Shown here piece by piece: positions 8,252 through 16,410 of a stretch of 34,796 nucleotides of DNA. This DNA is from Candidatus Cryptobacteroides avicola. GTDB taxonomy: Bacteria > Bacteroidota > Bacteroidia > Bacteroidales > UBA932. Within the stretch, counting starts at the first letter, position 1. Each line of letters starts with the position of its first letter. The translations under genes and the position numbers were made by a program. The stretch is taken from positions 1 to 34,796 of the forward strand of contig JADILV010000077.1 of assembly GCA_017695115.1 (NCBI GenBank), written 5' to 3'. The notes under the pieces are model-generated. The model ran no database searches and was not told where the DNA came from. It saw only the letters and a list, made by a program, of their open reading frames with translations.

Positions 8252-9469
8252 ATGACCAGGATAATTTTGAAAAAAGGGCGCGAGGAGTCGCTCAGTCGTT
8301 TTCATCCGTGGGTTTTTTCCGGTGCCATTGCACAGATTACCGGAAATCCGGCTGAAGGCGATATGGTGGATGTCTATGCTTCCGACGGTACTTATATGGC
8401 TTCCGGCCATTACCAGATCGGGTCTATCGCAGTAAGGGTGCTGAGTTTCGACTCGGATGTGTATAGTCCGGACTTCTGGGAAACGATGATCCGAAGGGCC
8501 CTGGAGGTACGTATAGCTGCCGGACTTGCTGCTGGGCCTCTTGAAGGGACAGTCGTGAGAGGGGATACGGACTGCTACCGTCTTGTCCATGGAGAGGGAG
8601 ACAATCTTCCGGGGCTTATAGTCGATTACTATGATGGCGTGTGCGTCATGCAGGCTCATTCTGCAGGCATGTTCAGGAGCAGGAAACAGATAGCCGATGC
8701 TTTGCAGAAGGTCTACGGTGATTCACTCAAGGCCGTTTATGACAAGAGTTCGGGGACTGCACCGTTCAAGGCCGGACTGGATCTGGTGGACGGTTACCTT
8801 TACAGGAAAGATGGTTTTGCTTCAGACGAAACTGCCGTCAAGGAAAACGGACACAGGTTTCTCGTAAACTGGACTTCAGGGCAGAAGACGGGGTTTTTCC
8901 TGGACCAGCGTGAAAACAGGGCTCTGGTGGAGAAATATGCCTGCGGTCGCAATGTCCTGAATCTGTTCTGTTATACGGGCGGATTTTCCATCTATGCGCT
9001 TGCCGGCGGGGCCGTGCATGTGGATTCTGTGGACAGTTCGGCCAAGGCTATGGATATGGTAGAAAAGAACGTGGCCCTGAACGGCTTTGATTCAGGTCTT
9101 CATACGGGATATTGCTGTGATGCCATAGATTATCTGAAGAACGTTCCGGAAGGAAAGTATGATCTTATGATTGTCGACCCTCCGGCTTTTGCCAAGCACA
9201 GGGGAGCGTTGAAAAATGCTTTGAGGGCCTATCAGCGTCTCAATGCGTATGCCATATCAAAAGTGGCACCGAAGGGACTGGTATTTACATACAGCTGCTC
9301 GCAGGTGGTCGATAAAGAGGCTTTTGCACTGGCGGTCTTTTCAGCGGCGGCACAGACTGGAAGAAGCGTCCGCATACTTGACAGGCTCAACCAGCCGGCT
9401 GACCATTCCGTCAATATCTACCACCCCGAAGGGGAGTATCTTAAAGGACTTCTGCTTTACGTTGAATAA
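8252..9469 (+). CDS. rlmI: Class I SAM-dependent rRNA methyltransferase, RlmI-like
   Basis: The 405-residue protein matches the RlmI/YccW family, which methylates C5 of a cytosine in 23S rRNA (position 1962 in E. coli). An N-terminal PUA-type RNA-binding region (about 1-75, RFHPWVFSGAI) is followed by the Rossmann-type methyltransferase. Marks include KTGFFLDQRENR, the SAM-binding VLNLFCYTGGFS, the IVDPPAFAKH motif and a TYSCSQ motif with the likely catalytic cysteine. Length agrees with the family (about 395-400). It is the last gene of the glnN unit. The exact target nucleotide in this organism is inferred from the family. Confidence 0.9.
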   Translation: MTRIILKKGREESLSRFHPWVFSGAIAQITGNPAEGDMVDVYASDGTYMASGHYQIGSIAVRVLSFDSDVYSPDFWETMIRRALEVRIAAGLAAGPLEGTVVRGDTDCYRLVHGEGDNLPGLIVDYYDGVCVMQAHSAGMFRSRKQIADALQKVYGDSLKAVYDKSSGTAPFKAGLDLVDGYLYRKDGFASDETAVKENGHRFLVNWTSGQKTGFFLDQRENRALVEKYACGRNVLNLFCYTGGFSIYALAGGAVHVDSVDSSAKAMDMVEKNVALNGFDSGLHTGYCCDAIDYLKNVPEGKYDLMIVDPPAFAKHRGALKNALRAYQRLNAYAISKVAPKGLVFTYSCSQVVDKEAFALAVFSAAAQTGRSVRILDRLNQPADHSVNIYHPEGEYLKGLLLYVE

Positions 9470-9532
9470 AGCTTTTTTCGGACTGCGCTCCCAACTCTGG
9501 ATGAGCCTTAGCTACGTTAGTCATCAAATAAA

Positions 9533-9564
9533 TTTTGATAATTGAGGAAAAGGTATTATCTTTG
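9533..9564 (+). promoter_or_regulatory. Promoter of tRNA-Cys
   Basis: TTTTG (9533-9537) is followed after 19 nt by TATCTTTG (9557-9564), an exact match to the Bacteroidota -33/-7 arrangement. It lies about 38 nt before the tRNA and inside the 132 bp gap after the methyltransferase, so the tRNA can be expressed independently. Confidence 0.75.
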
Positions 9565-9601
9565 CAGTCCGAAAAACAAAAGAGTTCTTTTGAATAGACA
9601 A

Positions 9602-9672
9602 GGTGCTATGGCCGAGTGGTTAGGCAATGGTCTGCAAAACCATGTACAGCAGTTCGATTCTGCTTGGCACCT
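9602..9672 (+). tRNA. tRNA-Cys (anticodon GCA)
   Basis: All arms fold. The acceptor stem is GGTGCTA (9602-9608) with TGGCACC (9665-9671), including one G-U pair. The anticodon stem ATGGT/ACCAT encloses the loop CTGCAAA with anticodon GCA at 9634-9636. The T-stem AGCAG/CTGCT encloses TTCGATT. The discriminator base at 9672 is T (U73), the known identity base for cysteine tRNA. The 3' CCA is not encoded and must be added after transcription. It reads UGC/UGU codons. Confidence 0.97.
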
Positions 9673-9718
9673 CGACTTATTGGTTATTAGTTTTAGTGTT
9701 ATTAATTATGTGGTTAGT

Positions 9719-9759
9719 ATGAGTTGTCCCCGCGGGATGCGGCGACGCTCATTTTTTTT
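9719..9759 (+). terminator. Intrinsic terminator after tRNA-Cys
   Basis: A hairpin pairs ATGAG with CTCAT, GTC with GAC and CCGC with GCGG around a GGGAT loop, with small internal mismatches. It is followed directly by a run of eight T (9752-9759). There is no T-run on the other strand, so it acts only on rightward transcripts. It lies about 50 nt after the tRNA and protects the converging minus-strand gene. Confidence 0.85.
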
Positions 9760-9801
9760 GCATATTCCGCTCTGGAAACCACAGAGATCAAATGCACTGC
9801 A

Positions 9802-10383
9802 TCAAAGTATGCCGGAAGCCGTGAACATGGCTTCATAGATTTCGGCTTTTCTGTCTACTGACATGGGATACGCTCTTGAAGATGAGGGCATCCTGTAGAA
9901 TGTCATTTCTCTTCCTTCAGGTGTAGAGAATCTTACGGATTCTCCGGTTTTCGGTTTCCTGCATCCGAATATTCCGCATAGCGTATCCGTGGCCTTTTCT
10001 CCTGTAGTGACGATGGTGCGGCACTCCGGAATCCTTTCCAGAAGGCCTTTTATGTCGGTAGGGGAGACTATTTCCAGAAATTTGTCAGAAGCATTGTCCT
10101 TGTGGCGGACGACCTCTGTAGCCGTATCGAAAAGGGCTATTCCGGTTTCCCGGCAGAAAGAAACGATTCTGTCCTTGTCAAAGTGTTTCCCGTCACCGGC
10201 GACAAAATGGAACCTGTCATGAAAGAACACTATCCCGAATATCCTCCACATGTCATTGATGAAATTCGGATAGAAAAAATCCATTGACCATTTCTCCTTT
10301 TTAGGCGGAAAGCTGCCAAGCATAAGCAGCCTGGCAGCTTCCGGTAAAAAAGGTTCAAGCGGATGCTTTTCTGTTTCCATCAT
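9802..10383 (-). CDS. Uracil-DNA glycosylase family protein
   Basis: The 193-residue protein resembles the uracil-DNA glycosylase superfamily forms common in Bacteroidota, which excise uracil or mismatched bases from DNA. An N-terminal motif LLMLGSFPPKKEKWSMDFFYPN (first-motif loop with a following aromatic cluster) and a late MPSSSRAYPMS loop fit the superfamily motifs I and II. The start is the ATG at 10383, whose A is the last base of the rho stop (TAATG), so translation is probably coupled to rho; a second ATG follows immediately. Longer in-frame starts would lie inside rho. The substrate is not certain: a Mug-like G:U or G:T specificity and a plain uracil specificity are both possible. 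Confidence 0.75.
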   Translation of the reverse strand: MMETEKHPLEPFLPEAARLLMLGSFPPKKEKWSMDFFYPNFINDMWRIFGIVFFHDRFHFVAGDGKHFDKDRIVSFCRETGIALFDTATEVVRHKDNASDKFLEIVSPTDIKGLLERIPECRTIVTTGEKATDTLCGIFGCRKPKTGESVRFSTPEGREMTFYRMPSSSRAYPMSVDRKAEIYEAMFTASGIL

Positions 10384-12245
10384 TAAGCCAGCTTGTCGCC
10401 GTTCATGGTGATGAGGAACTCCTCGTTGGATGCTGTCTTTTCCATGCGGTCCTTCAGGAATTCCATGGCTTCTACGGAGGTCATGTCCGCAAGATAGTTG
10501 CGCAGGATCCATATCCTGTTGCTCTGTTCCTGGGTGTAGAGCAGATCATCGCGTCTGGTGCTGCTCAGCGTGACATCCACGGCAGGGAAGATACGCTTGT
10601 TGGCAAGTTTCCGGTCAAGCTGCAGCTCCATGTTGCCGGTACCTTTGAATTCCTCGAAGATGACATCGTCCATTTTCGAGCCGGTATCCGTAAGAGCTGT
10701 CGCGAGGATAGTCAGCGAGCCTCCGTTTTCTATATTTCTGGCCGCTCCGAAAAAGCGTTTCGGCTTATGGAGGGCATTTGCATCCACACCTCCTGAAAGC
10801 ACTTTGCCTGAAGCCGGCTGAACGGTATTGTACGCCCTGGCAAGCCTTGTGATAGAGTCAAGGAATATTACCACGTCATGTCCGCATTCTACAAGCCTTT
10901 TGGCTTTCTCGAGCACCATGTTGGCTACTTTTACATGTCTCTCTGCCGGTTCGTCAAAAGTGGACGCCACTACTTCGGCCTTTACGCTGCGGGCCATGTC
11001 CGTGACTTCCTCCGGTCTCTCGTCTATCAGGAGAACGATCAGATATGCTTCAGGATGGTTGTCTGCAATGGCGTTTGCAATGGACTTCATCAGCATTGTC
11101 TTACCTGTCTTGGGCTGTGCCACGATAAGTCCCCTCTGGCCTTTCCCGATAGGGGTGAACATGTCGACTACGCGACAGGACAGGTCATTGTGCCCGTTGC
11201 CGAGAAGGGTGAATTTCTCGTTCGGGAACAACGGCGTAAGGAAGTCGAACGGAACCCTGTCGCGGATGAATTCAGGCGTGCGTCCGTTGATATATTTGAT
11301 TCTTACCAGAGGGAAGTATTTGTCTCCTTCCTTCGGAGGTCTTATTTCACCTGTGACGGTGTCTCCGGTCTTGAGTGCGTTGGATTTGATCTGACCCTGT
11401 GAAACGTAGATGTCGTCAGGGGAGTTGAGATAATTGTAGTCCGATGATCTGAGGAATCCGTATCCGTCAGGCATGATTTCGAGGACTCCTGTGGCTTCCA
11501 CCACACCTTCAAATTCGATTTTAGGCTGCTGTGGCTGCTGCCTCTGTGGCTGGTACTGCTGTGCGCTTCTCTGCATGTACTGCAGCCTTTCTTTCCTGTC
11601 CCTGAGCACAGGCATCTGCTGCTTCCCCTGCGTGTAGTAGCCTGCCTGTCCGTTGGACTGGGCTGTCTGGCTGTTCTGGACGGCCGGAAGGTTTTCCGCA
11701 ACAGGGCGGTTTTCAACTCCGGCACTGCCGTTCTGGGATACGGCTTCCGGTTTCTGCCGGATTTCCGTTGTCACCGGCTCCGAAGTCCGGGTTTCAGGCT
11801 TCGGCTGCTGGTCCTGCTGTTTCTGTTCCCTGGTTCTGTATTGGCGTTTTGCCGTTTTGGCTTCCGGCTGCTGGTTCTGGTCCTGTTTTTCCTGAACCGT
11901 TTCCGCTGCTGCAGTTTCCTGCTGCTGGGCGGATTTCGGTTTGCGTCCCCGTTTTTTCGGAGTCTTTTCCTCCGCCTGCTGGCTCTGCTGTGGTGCAGGC
12001 TCTGTCTTCTGGGTATCCTGCTGCTGGACCGGCTGCTCTGCCGCCTGTACATTCTTACGTGGCCTGCCTCGTTTCTTTGCTACTTTTTCAGGTGCCTTCT
12101 GCGAGTCTATGACAGCTTCCTTATCCATGATGTCATAGATGAGAGTCTCCTTGTCTTTCTTTTTCGCCCCTTTGATGCCGAGTTCATCCGCAATGCCGCG
12201 GAGCTTCTCTTCATCCATCTCTTTCAGCTCAAAAATCTTATGCAT
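10383..12245 (-). CDS. rho: Transcription termination factor Rho
   Basis: Rho is a hexameric RNA-dependent ATPase that ends transcription. The 620-residue product has an N-terminal Rho_N-like helical domain (1-40), then a disordered stretch rich in Gln, Pro, Glu and Lys (about 45-240), the RNA-binding cold-shock-like domain (about 245-320, [15 protein letters not shown]) and the ATPase domain. The latter shows Walker [10 protein letters not shown] (375-383), Walker [14 protein letters not shown] (458-470) and the R-loop [12 protein letters not shown]. coli Rho has 419 residues; the extra length is the insert. The start at 12245 was preferred over an in-frame ATG at 12347 because the latter overlaps the promoter at 12345-12352 and gives an atypical N-terminus. 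The insert contains KKRGRPRK and KKRGRKPK motifs. Confidence 0.96.
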   Translation of the reverse strand: MHKIFELKEMDEEKLRGIADELGIKGAKKKDKETLIYDIMDKEAVIDSQKAPEKVAKKRGRPRKNVQAAEQPVQQQDTQKTEPAPQQSQQAEEKTPKKRGRKPKSAQQQETAAAETVQEKQDQNQQPEAKTAKRQYRTREQKQQDQQPKPETRTSEPVTTEIRQKPEAVSQNGSAGVENRPVAENLPAVQNSQTAQSNGQAGYYTQGKQQMPVLRDRKERLQYMQRSAQQYQPQRQQPQQPKIEFEGVVEATGVLEIMPDGYGFLRSSDYNYLNSPDDIYVSQGQIKSNALKTGDTVTGEIRPPKEGDKYFPLVRIKYINGRTPEFIRDRVPFDFLTPLFPNEKFTLLGNGHNDLSCRVVDMFTPIGKGQRGLIVAQPKTGKTMLMKSIANAIADNHPEAYLIVLLIDERPEEVTDMARSVKAEVVASTFDEPAERHVKVANMVLEKAKRLVECGHDVVIFLDSITRLARAYNTVQPASGKVLSGGVDANALHKPKRFFGAARNIENGGSLTILATALTDTGSKMDDVIFEEFKGTGNMELQLDRKLANKRIFPAVDVTLSSTRRDDLLYTQEQSNRIWILRNYLADMTSVEAMEFLKDRMEKTASNEEFLITMNGDKLA

Positions 12246-12294
12246 ATTTAATCGAATGTGTAAAAAAAAATATCTGAATTTGTAAAATGGGAAT

Positions 12295-12314
12295 CGGGTC
12301 TGTGTCCTGACCCG
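12295..12314 (-). promoter_or_regulatory. Hairpin in the rho leader
   Basis: In the approximately 93 nt leader between the predicted rho transcript start and the ATG, CGGGTC and GACCCG form a perfect 6 bp stem with an 8 nt loop. A run of nine U (12270-12262 on the minus strand) follows 24 nt downstream. Rho genes are often autoregulated through their leaders, so attenuation is a reasonable guess, but the U-run is not adjacent to the stem. Confidence 0.4.
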
Positions 12315-12344
12315 GAATACTGCGTAAAAACCGCTCAGACTCTG

Positions 12345-12374
12345 CAAAGGTAGATAAAAATATCAGAAATGCAA
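12345..12374 (-). promoter_or_regulatory. Promoter of rho
   Basis: On the minus strand TTG (12374-12372) is followed after 19 nt by TACCTTTG (12352-12345), matching the Bacteroidota consensus. It lies between the end of lptD and rho, so rho can be transcribed apart from lptD. Confidence 0.65.
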
Positions 12375-12380
12375 GTCTCT

Positions 12381-15110
12381 TTAATAATTATTGTCCCAGT
12401 AGCTGCTGCTTTTCTTGAACCGGAGCAGATCGGCAAGCGCCGCTGCATTTGCAGCGATACGGAAACTCCAGGATTCCCATTGTCCGTTAGGCACCCATGA
12501 CACTGATATGTTGAAACAATGCAGGTCGTATGTGGCACTGAGCTGCGTAGTGGTCATCTTCATGGCCATAAGGTCGAATCCGGTAGTCAGGTTGATGGAC
12601 ATGGCCGGCGTTATTTTCACGTTTCCGGACAGGCCGAGGGTCTGTGTGTGGCGGTGGTTCGTGATAAGGTGGTCGTTGGAATACTGGTAGCTTCTGCTGT
12701 AATTGTATGAATAGTTGATGTTTACTGACCACGGAGCGTTAGGGTTCATATAATAGAGCCATCCTCCCGGTATATATTCTCCGGTCACAGGATGATAATA
12801 GACTCTCATGTAGTTGTCGGCCGGAGAGGAGTTGACGGTTCCGGAGGAACCGTCATTTCCGTTGATTTTCCCTTCGCCTGAGAACGAATATGATACGGAT
12901 GCGCTTGCGTTGGTCAGGCGGAGAGGTTTTGCCCAGCCTTCTGTCTGGACATTGAACTTGTTGATCTTGCGGCCTTTTTCATCGATTGCGTAAGGGTCGA
13001 AGTTGACGTTTGCGCTGATACCGACCTTACCGAATACGGATGTCGACATTGTAATACCGATGTTGCTGAGATTCAGCGAGTCGGCGAGAAAGTTATATCC
13101 TGTCGAAAGGTTCAGCTGGTCTATGAGCTTTATCTTTTTTGTCCCGGCTCCTGTCGTATCCCTGAGATCGCGGACCTTAGCCTCGACATTGTTGCCGATA
13201 GAAAGGCTCATGCTTGCAGTCTTTCCCTTACCTGGCGCGGAATAGATCTGTCCCGCGTAGATGTTGTAGTCTTCGCTGTGCTGCACTCCGTTCTTGTCGG
13301 TATAGGTCAGTGTCCTCCATCCGTTGAAATAAGTGCCTTTTTCAGGACTGAAGGAGAAAGAAAGGCTCGGGGATACCACATGTCTGATGGCCTGGATTTT
13401 CCGGTGACGCCCGAAATCGAACATACCGTAGAGCCTGGTACTCATGGAGACGCTTCCGGAATAGTTGTGCGTCGTACCGAATGTGCTGAACTGTCCTCCT
13501 TCCTTTTCCTCTACTTTGCCGGTCTCCTCGTTGTAGAACCTCTCCGTCTTGTTGAAGAACCAGTTCATGCCGTACGAGATACTCGGAGTTACGGTCACAT
13601 ATTTGAAAAGCGAGAAATTGGGAAGTCCGATCTGGAAATTGTGCGTCATTCCGTTCTGGAACTTGTCCCAGAATCCCGGCTGGTTGAATTCCGATGCCTT
13701 GAAATTGATCTTGTTCTGGAGGGTGGTGCTGTACCCCAGTGAAAATTCTTCGTAGAATTTCGCTTTACCGACCCTGTTCTTCTTTTTGAACGGGTAGAAC
13801 CGGCTAACGGAAAACGTAAGGTTAGGCAGTGTGAAGGAGTATGAGCTGTCTCTGGAGTTCTGGCTGTGGAGAGCATTGACGGACAGGTTCATTTTTCCGT
13901 TCCAGTTCTTTGAATACGAGATTGAAGATGATATCTGGTTCTGCAGGGCTTCAGTGACCGATGTGGAGTTGTATCTGCTGTTCGACGGGCTGGAAAAGTT
14001 CACTGAAGCGCTGAATGTGGTTCCAGGGCGTGCCTTGGAATCCTGTGAGTGGCTCCATCTTACTCCGAAGTTCCTTGTCTGGAAAAAGTCCGAACTTCCT
14101 TTTTCTCCGGTCTGGTCATTTGAATATGTGATGGAAAGGTTTCCGTTGAATTTGTAATTGACCTTGTACCTCGAGTTCAGATCCACCGCCCAGGAACCCA
14201 GTGTATAGATGTCTCCGGTAAGCGAAACGTCGAAGTAATCTCCCAGGACAAAGTACATTCCCAGATCCCGCAGATAGAAGCCTCGGGCGCTTTCCTCTCC
14301 GAAAGTCGGCATCAGAAGTCCGGTGGCCCTGTCAGGACGTTTTGGGATGAAGCCGAAAGGGAGTACGACTGGAAACATCGGCACGTCTTCGACTACCGGC
14401 CATGCCGGTCCGAATACCGTTTTCTGCGATGGCTTTGTCATCACTTTCGCTGCGGAAAGATGCAGGTAGTAATGAGGATGTTCACAGTCGCAGACAGTGT
14501 ATTTGCCGTTGGTTATGTTTATGGACTGGTCCGGCATCATCTTGATGTTCCTGCCGTGCAGTATGCCCTCCTGCTCCTGGGTTATCATATTGGTTATTCT
14601 GGCCTTGCGGGTATCGAAGTTGTACCGCACCTCCTCCATTTCGTATGTCTTGCCGTTGTCCTCCATTTTCGGAAGGCCCTTTACTGCGCCGGTGGAGTCT
14701 GCCGTACCTCTTGCGAACACGGTCTGTGTCTGCAGGTCGTATTCCATATAGTCTGCGGAAAGTTTCATGTTTCCGTATGTCACGGTCACATCGCCGTAAT
14801 AGTAGATCATTCTCTTTCCGTTCGTGAAATCTTCTATAATGGAGTCTTTCGCAGTCGAGAACGCCGGCCTTTCAAGTGAACTTTTCCCGAGCAGTTCGAT
14901 GGAGTCTGCACGCGATACGGAATCGGCGAATGCTATGGAGTCTCTGGCTGCAAGAGCGGAATCCGAAAGCTGCACAGTGTCCTTTACTACCTGCTCGGTC
15001 CCGGCAACTTCTTTCAGCCGTTTCCGTCTGGAACGCCTGTCATCCTGGGGCGAAACACTGAATGAGCTGATAATCAGGAATAAAATGATCCCGAATATCA
15101 GCTTCTCCAT
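12381..15110 (-). CDS. lptD: LPS-assembly outer-membrane protein LptD
   Basis: LptD forms the outer-membrane plug and barrel that inserts lipopolysaccharide into the outer leaflet. The 909-residue product has a signal peptide (MEKLIFGIILFLIISSFSV), a basic and Ser/Asp-rich linker (20-95), an OstA/LptA-like beta-jellyroll (about 100-215, YYYGDVTVTYGNMKLSADYMEY), a conserved junction (PFGFIPKRPDRATGLLMPTFG pattern at 251-271) and a long barrel to the end. A C-D-C pair (C207, C209) stands near the junction. In-frame ATGs at 15140 and 15365 exist, but the predicted transcript start near 15148 favours 15110. It diverges from the amidase gene. Bacteroidota annotation usually labels this family putative LptD. 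Confidence 0.88.
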   Translation of the reverse strand: MEKLIFGIILFLIISSFSVSPQDDRRSRRKRLKEVAGTEQVVKDTVQLSDSALAARDSIAFADSVSRADSIELLGKSSLERPAFSTAKDSIIEDFTNGKRMIYYYGDVTVTYGNMKLSADYMEYDLQTQTVFARGTADSTGAVKGLPKMEDNGKTYEMEEVRYNFDTRKARITNMITQEQEGILHGRNIKMMPDQSINITNGKYTVCDCEHPHYYLHLSAAKVMTKPSQKTVFGPAWPVVEDVPMFPVVLPFGFIPKRPDRATGLLMPTFGEESARGFYLRDLGMYFVLGDYFDVSLTGDIYTLGSWAVDLNSRYKVNYKFNGNLSITYSNDQTGEKGSSDFFQTRNFGVRWSHSQDSKARPGTTFSASVNFSSPSNSRYNSTSVTEALQNQISSSISYSKNWNGKMNLSVNALHSQNSRDSSYSFTLPNLTFSVSRFYPFKKKNRVGKAKFYEEFSLGYSTTLQNKINFKASEFNQPGFWDKFQNGMTHNFQIGLPNFSLFKYVTVTPSISYGMNWFFNKTERFYNEETGKVEEKEGGQFSTFGTTHNYSGSVSMSTRLYGMFDFGRHRKIQAIRHVVSPSLSFSFSPEKGTYFNGWRTLTYTDKNGVQHSEDYNIYAGQIYSAPGKGKTASMSLSIGNNVEAKVRDLRDTTGAGTKKIKLIDQLNLSTGYNFLADSLNLSNIGITMSTSVFGKVGISANVNFDPYAIDEKGRKINKFNVQTEGWAKPLRLTNASASVSYSFSGEGKINGNDGSSGTVNSSPADNYMRVYYHPVTGEYIPGGWLYYMNPNAPWSVNINYSYNYSRSYQYSNDHLITNHRHTQTLGLSGNVKITPAMSINLTTGFDLMAMKMTTTQLSATYDLHCFNISVSWVPNGQWESWSFRIAANAAALADLLRFKKSSSYWDNNY

Positions 15111-15139
15111 AGATATATGCTTATTCCGCAAATTTTTCA

Positions 15140-15147
15140 TAATTTTG
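15140..15147 (+). promoter_or_regulatory. Possible -7 element for the amidase
   Basis: TAATTTTG matches TAnnTTTG and would give a leader of about 48 nt to the ATG at 15202. No TTTG is seen at the -33 distance. It forms one arm of the TTTTGCA-AGA-TGCAAAA palindrome shared with the lptD promoter. Confidence 0.4.
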
Positions 15148-15154
15148 CAAGATG

Positions 15155-15185
15155 CAAAAGTAACACTAATTTCAAAAAAAGCAAA
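15155..15185 (-). promoter_or_regulatory. Promoter of lptD
   Basis: On the minus strand TTTG (15185-15182) is followed after exactly 19 nt by TACTTTTG (15162-15155). This is a full -33/-7 match and predicts a start near 15148, about 38 nt before the lptD ATG. Confidence 0.7.
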
Positions 15186-15201
15186 ACGGAGATTGTCAAT
15201 T

Positions 15202-16335
15202 ATGAGCTTTAAATACATCCTGGCCGTCTTATGTGCAGCCGCTTTCCTTAGTCCGGACGGCATTCCGGATTCAGCTGCACAGACCGGCAGTACGGCAAAA
15301 CCGAGGCTCGGGACGGTGGTCATCGATGCCGGGCACGGCGGGAAGGATGCCGGATGCGTAAGCAAGGACGGCAGGACCTATGAGAAGAACCTTACCCTTG
15401 CCATCGCCAAGCAGCTGGGACAGAAAATAAAGGCGGCATACCCGGAAGTCAAGGTCTATTATACGAGACTGACGGACAGGTACCTTACCTTGAACGAGCG
15501 GGCCGACATAGCCAACCGCAACAACGCGGATCTCTTTATCTCCATCCATATCAATTCCAACCAGAGCTCTTCCCCGAGCGGCTTTTCTTCGCATATTTTC
15601 GGACGTGCCAGCGGAAAGGACAGCGATCTGTTCCGAGGAAACATGGACCTGTGCCGCAGGGAAAATTCGGTAATATTGCTTGAGGACGACTATACTACCA
15701 AATATCAGGGATTTGACCCCAACGATCCCGAATCCTTCATTTTTTTCAGTCTTATGCAGAACGCCTATTACGAGCAGAGCCTCCTGTTTGCAGGAGAAGT
15801 CGTCCAGGCTTTGGAAGGAGGTCCTATAACCAAGAACAGAGGAGTGTCGCAGGACTCTTTTTTCGTGCTGTGGAAGACCGCCATGCCTGCTGTCCTGCTG
15901 GAGCTGGGCTTCATATCCAACAGTGCCGACCTGAAAGTCCTGACTACGGAAAAAGGACGCTCACAGATAGCCGACAGGCTTTTCAACGCTTTCAGGAAAT
16001 TCAAGACAAAATATGACAACAGCCTCGACTACTCATCAGCCAGTCTGTCAATGGCCGGCGCCACGCAGCAGAACCGGTCTACCATAGCCGGTATCCAGTC
16101 TGCATCTGCCGTGTACGGTATACAGATCATGGCCTCCGGCAGGGAAGTCCCGTCCGATGACAAGGCTTTCAAGGGATACAGCCCTGTTGTCGTCAAGGAT
16201 GGAGACCTATATAAATATATAGTATGCGTGTCCGGGACGGAACAGGAGGTCCGTACCGCTTTCAAGACAGTGTCAAAGAAGTTTCCCGGCTCATTTGTCG
16301 TGAAAGTCGAGGACGGAACCGTGTCCCGCCGCTAA
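15202..16335 (+). CDS. N-acetylmuramoyl-L-alanine amidase with SPOR-like domain
   Basis: The 377-residue exported enzyme cuts the amide bond between N-acetylmuramic acid and the stem peptide of peptidoglycan. A signal peptide (to about residue 26, PDSAAQ) precedes an Amidase_3 domain (37-270). The zinc and catalytic residues are visible: H45 in DAGHGGKD, E61 in TYEKNL, H116 in ISIHINSN and E234 in LLELGFISN. Residues 305-370 (YGIQIMASGRE... KYIVCVSG) look like a SPOR domain, which usually binds denuded glycan at division sites. The frame is open back to 14824, but the extra part is antisense to lptD; the ATG at 15202 starts the signal peptide. It lies upstream of an MCE protein, an arrangement common in Bacteroidota. 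Confidence 0.92.
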   Translation: MSFKYILAVLCAAAFLSPDGIPDSAAQTGSTAKPRLGTVVIDAGHGGKDAGCVSKDGRTYEKNLTLAIAKQLGQKIKAAYPEVKVYYTRLTDRYLTLNERADIANRNNADLFISIHINSNQSSSPSGFSSHIFGRASGKDSDLFRGNMDLCRRENSVILLEDDYTTKYQGFDPNDPESFIFFSLMQNAYYEQSLLFAGEVVQALEGGPITKNRGVSQDSFFVLWKTAMPAVLLELGFISNSADLKVLTTEKGRSQIADRLFNAFRKFKTKYDNSLDYSSASLSMAGATQQNRSTIAGIQSASAVYGIQIMASGREVPSDDKAFKGYSPVVVKDGDLYKYIVCVSGTEQEVRTAFKTVSKKFPGSFVVKVEDGTVSRR

Positions 16336-16410
16336 ATCGCCCTGCTGTGCACCATATATTGAAAAATACATTAAATTAGCCCTGTTTTTGAGGAGGTAAA
16401 CCATATTGCA

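Noticed and set aside
10828..11402. Plus-strand open frames of 188 and 174 codons
   Set aside because: Both are antisense to the conserved ATPase part of rho and show no domain or start signal of their own.
11523..12060. Repetitive CTGCTG/GGCTGC-like DNA suggesting a repeat array
   Set aside because: The repeats have no fixed period or spacers. They encode the Gln/Pro-rich disordered insert of Rho, so this is codon-level low complexity and not a CRISPR or satellite array.
14824..15201. N-terminal extension of the amidase frame
   Set aside because: It would overlap lptD in antisense and cross both promoters; the signal peptide begins at the ATG at 15202.
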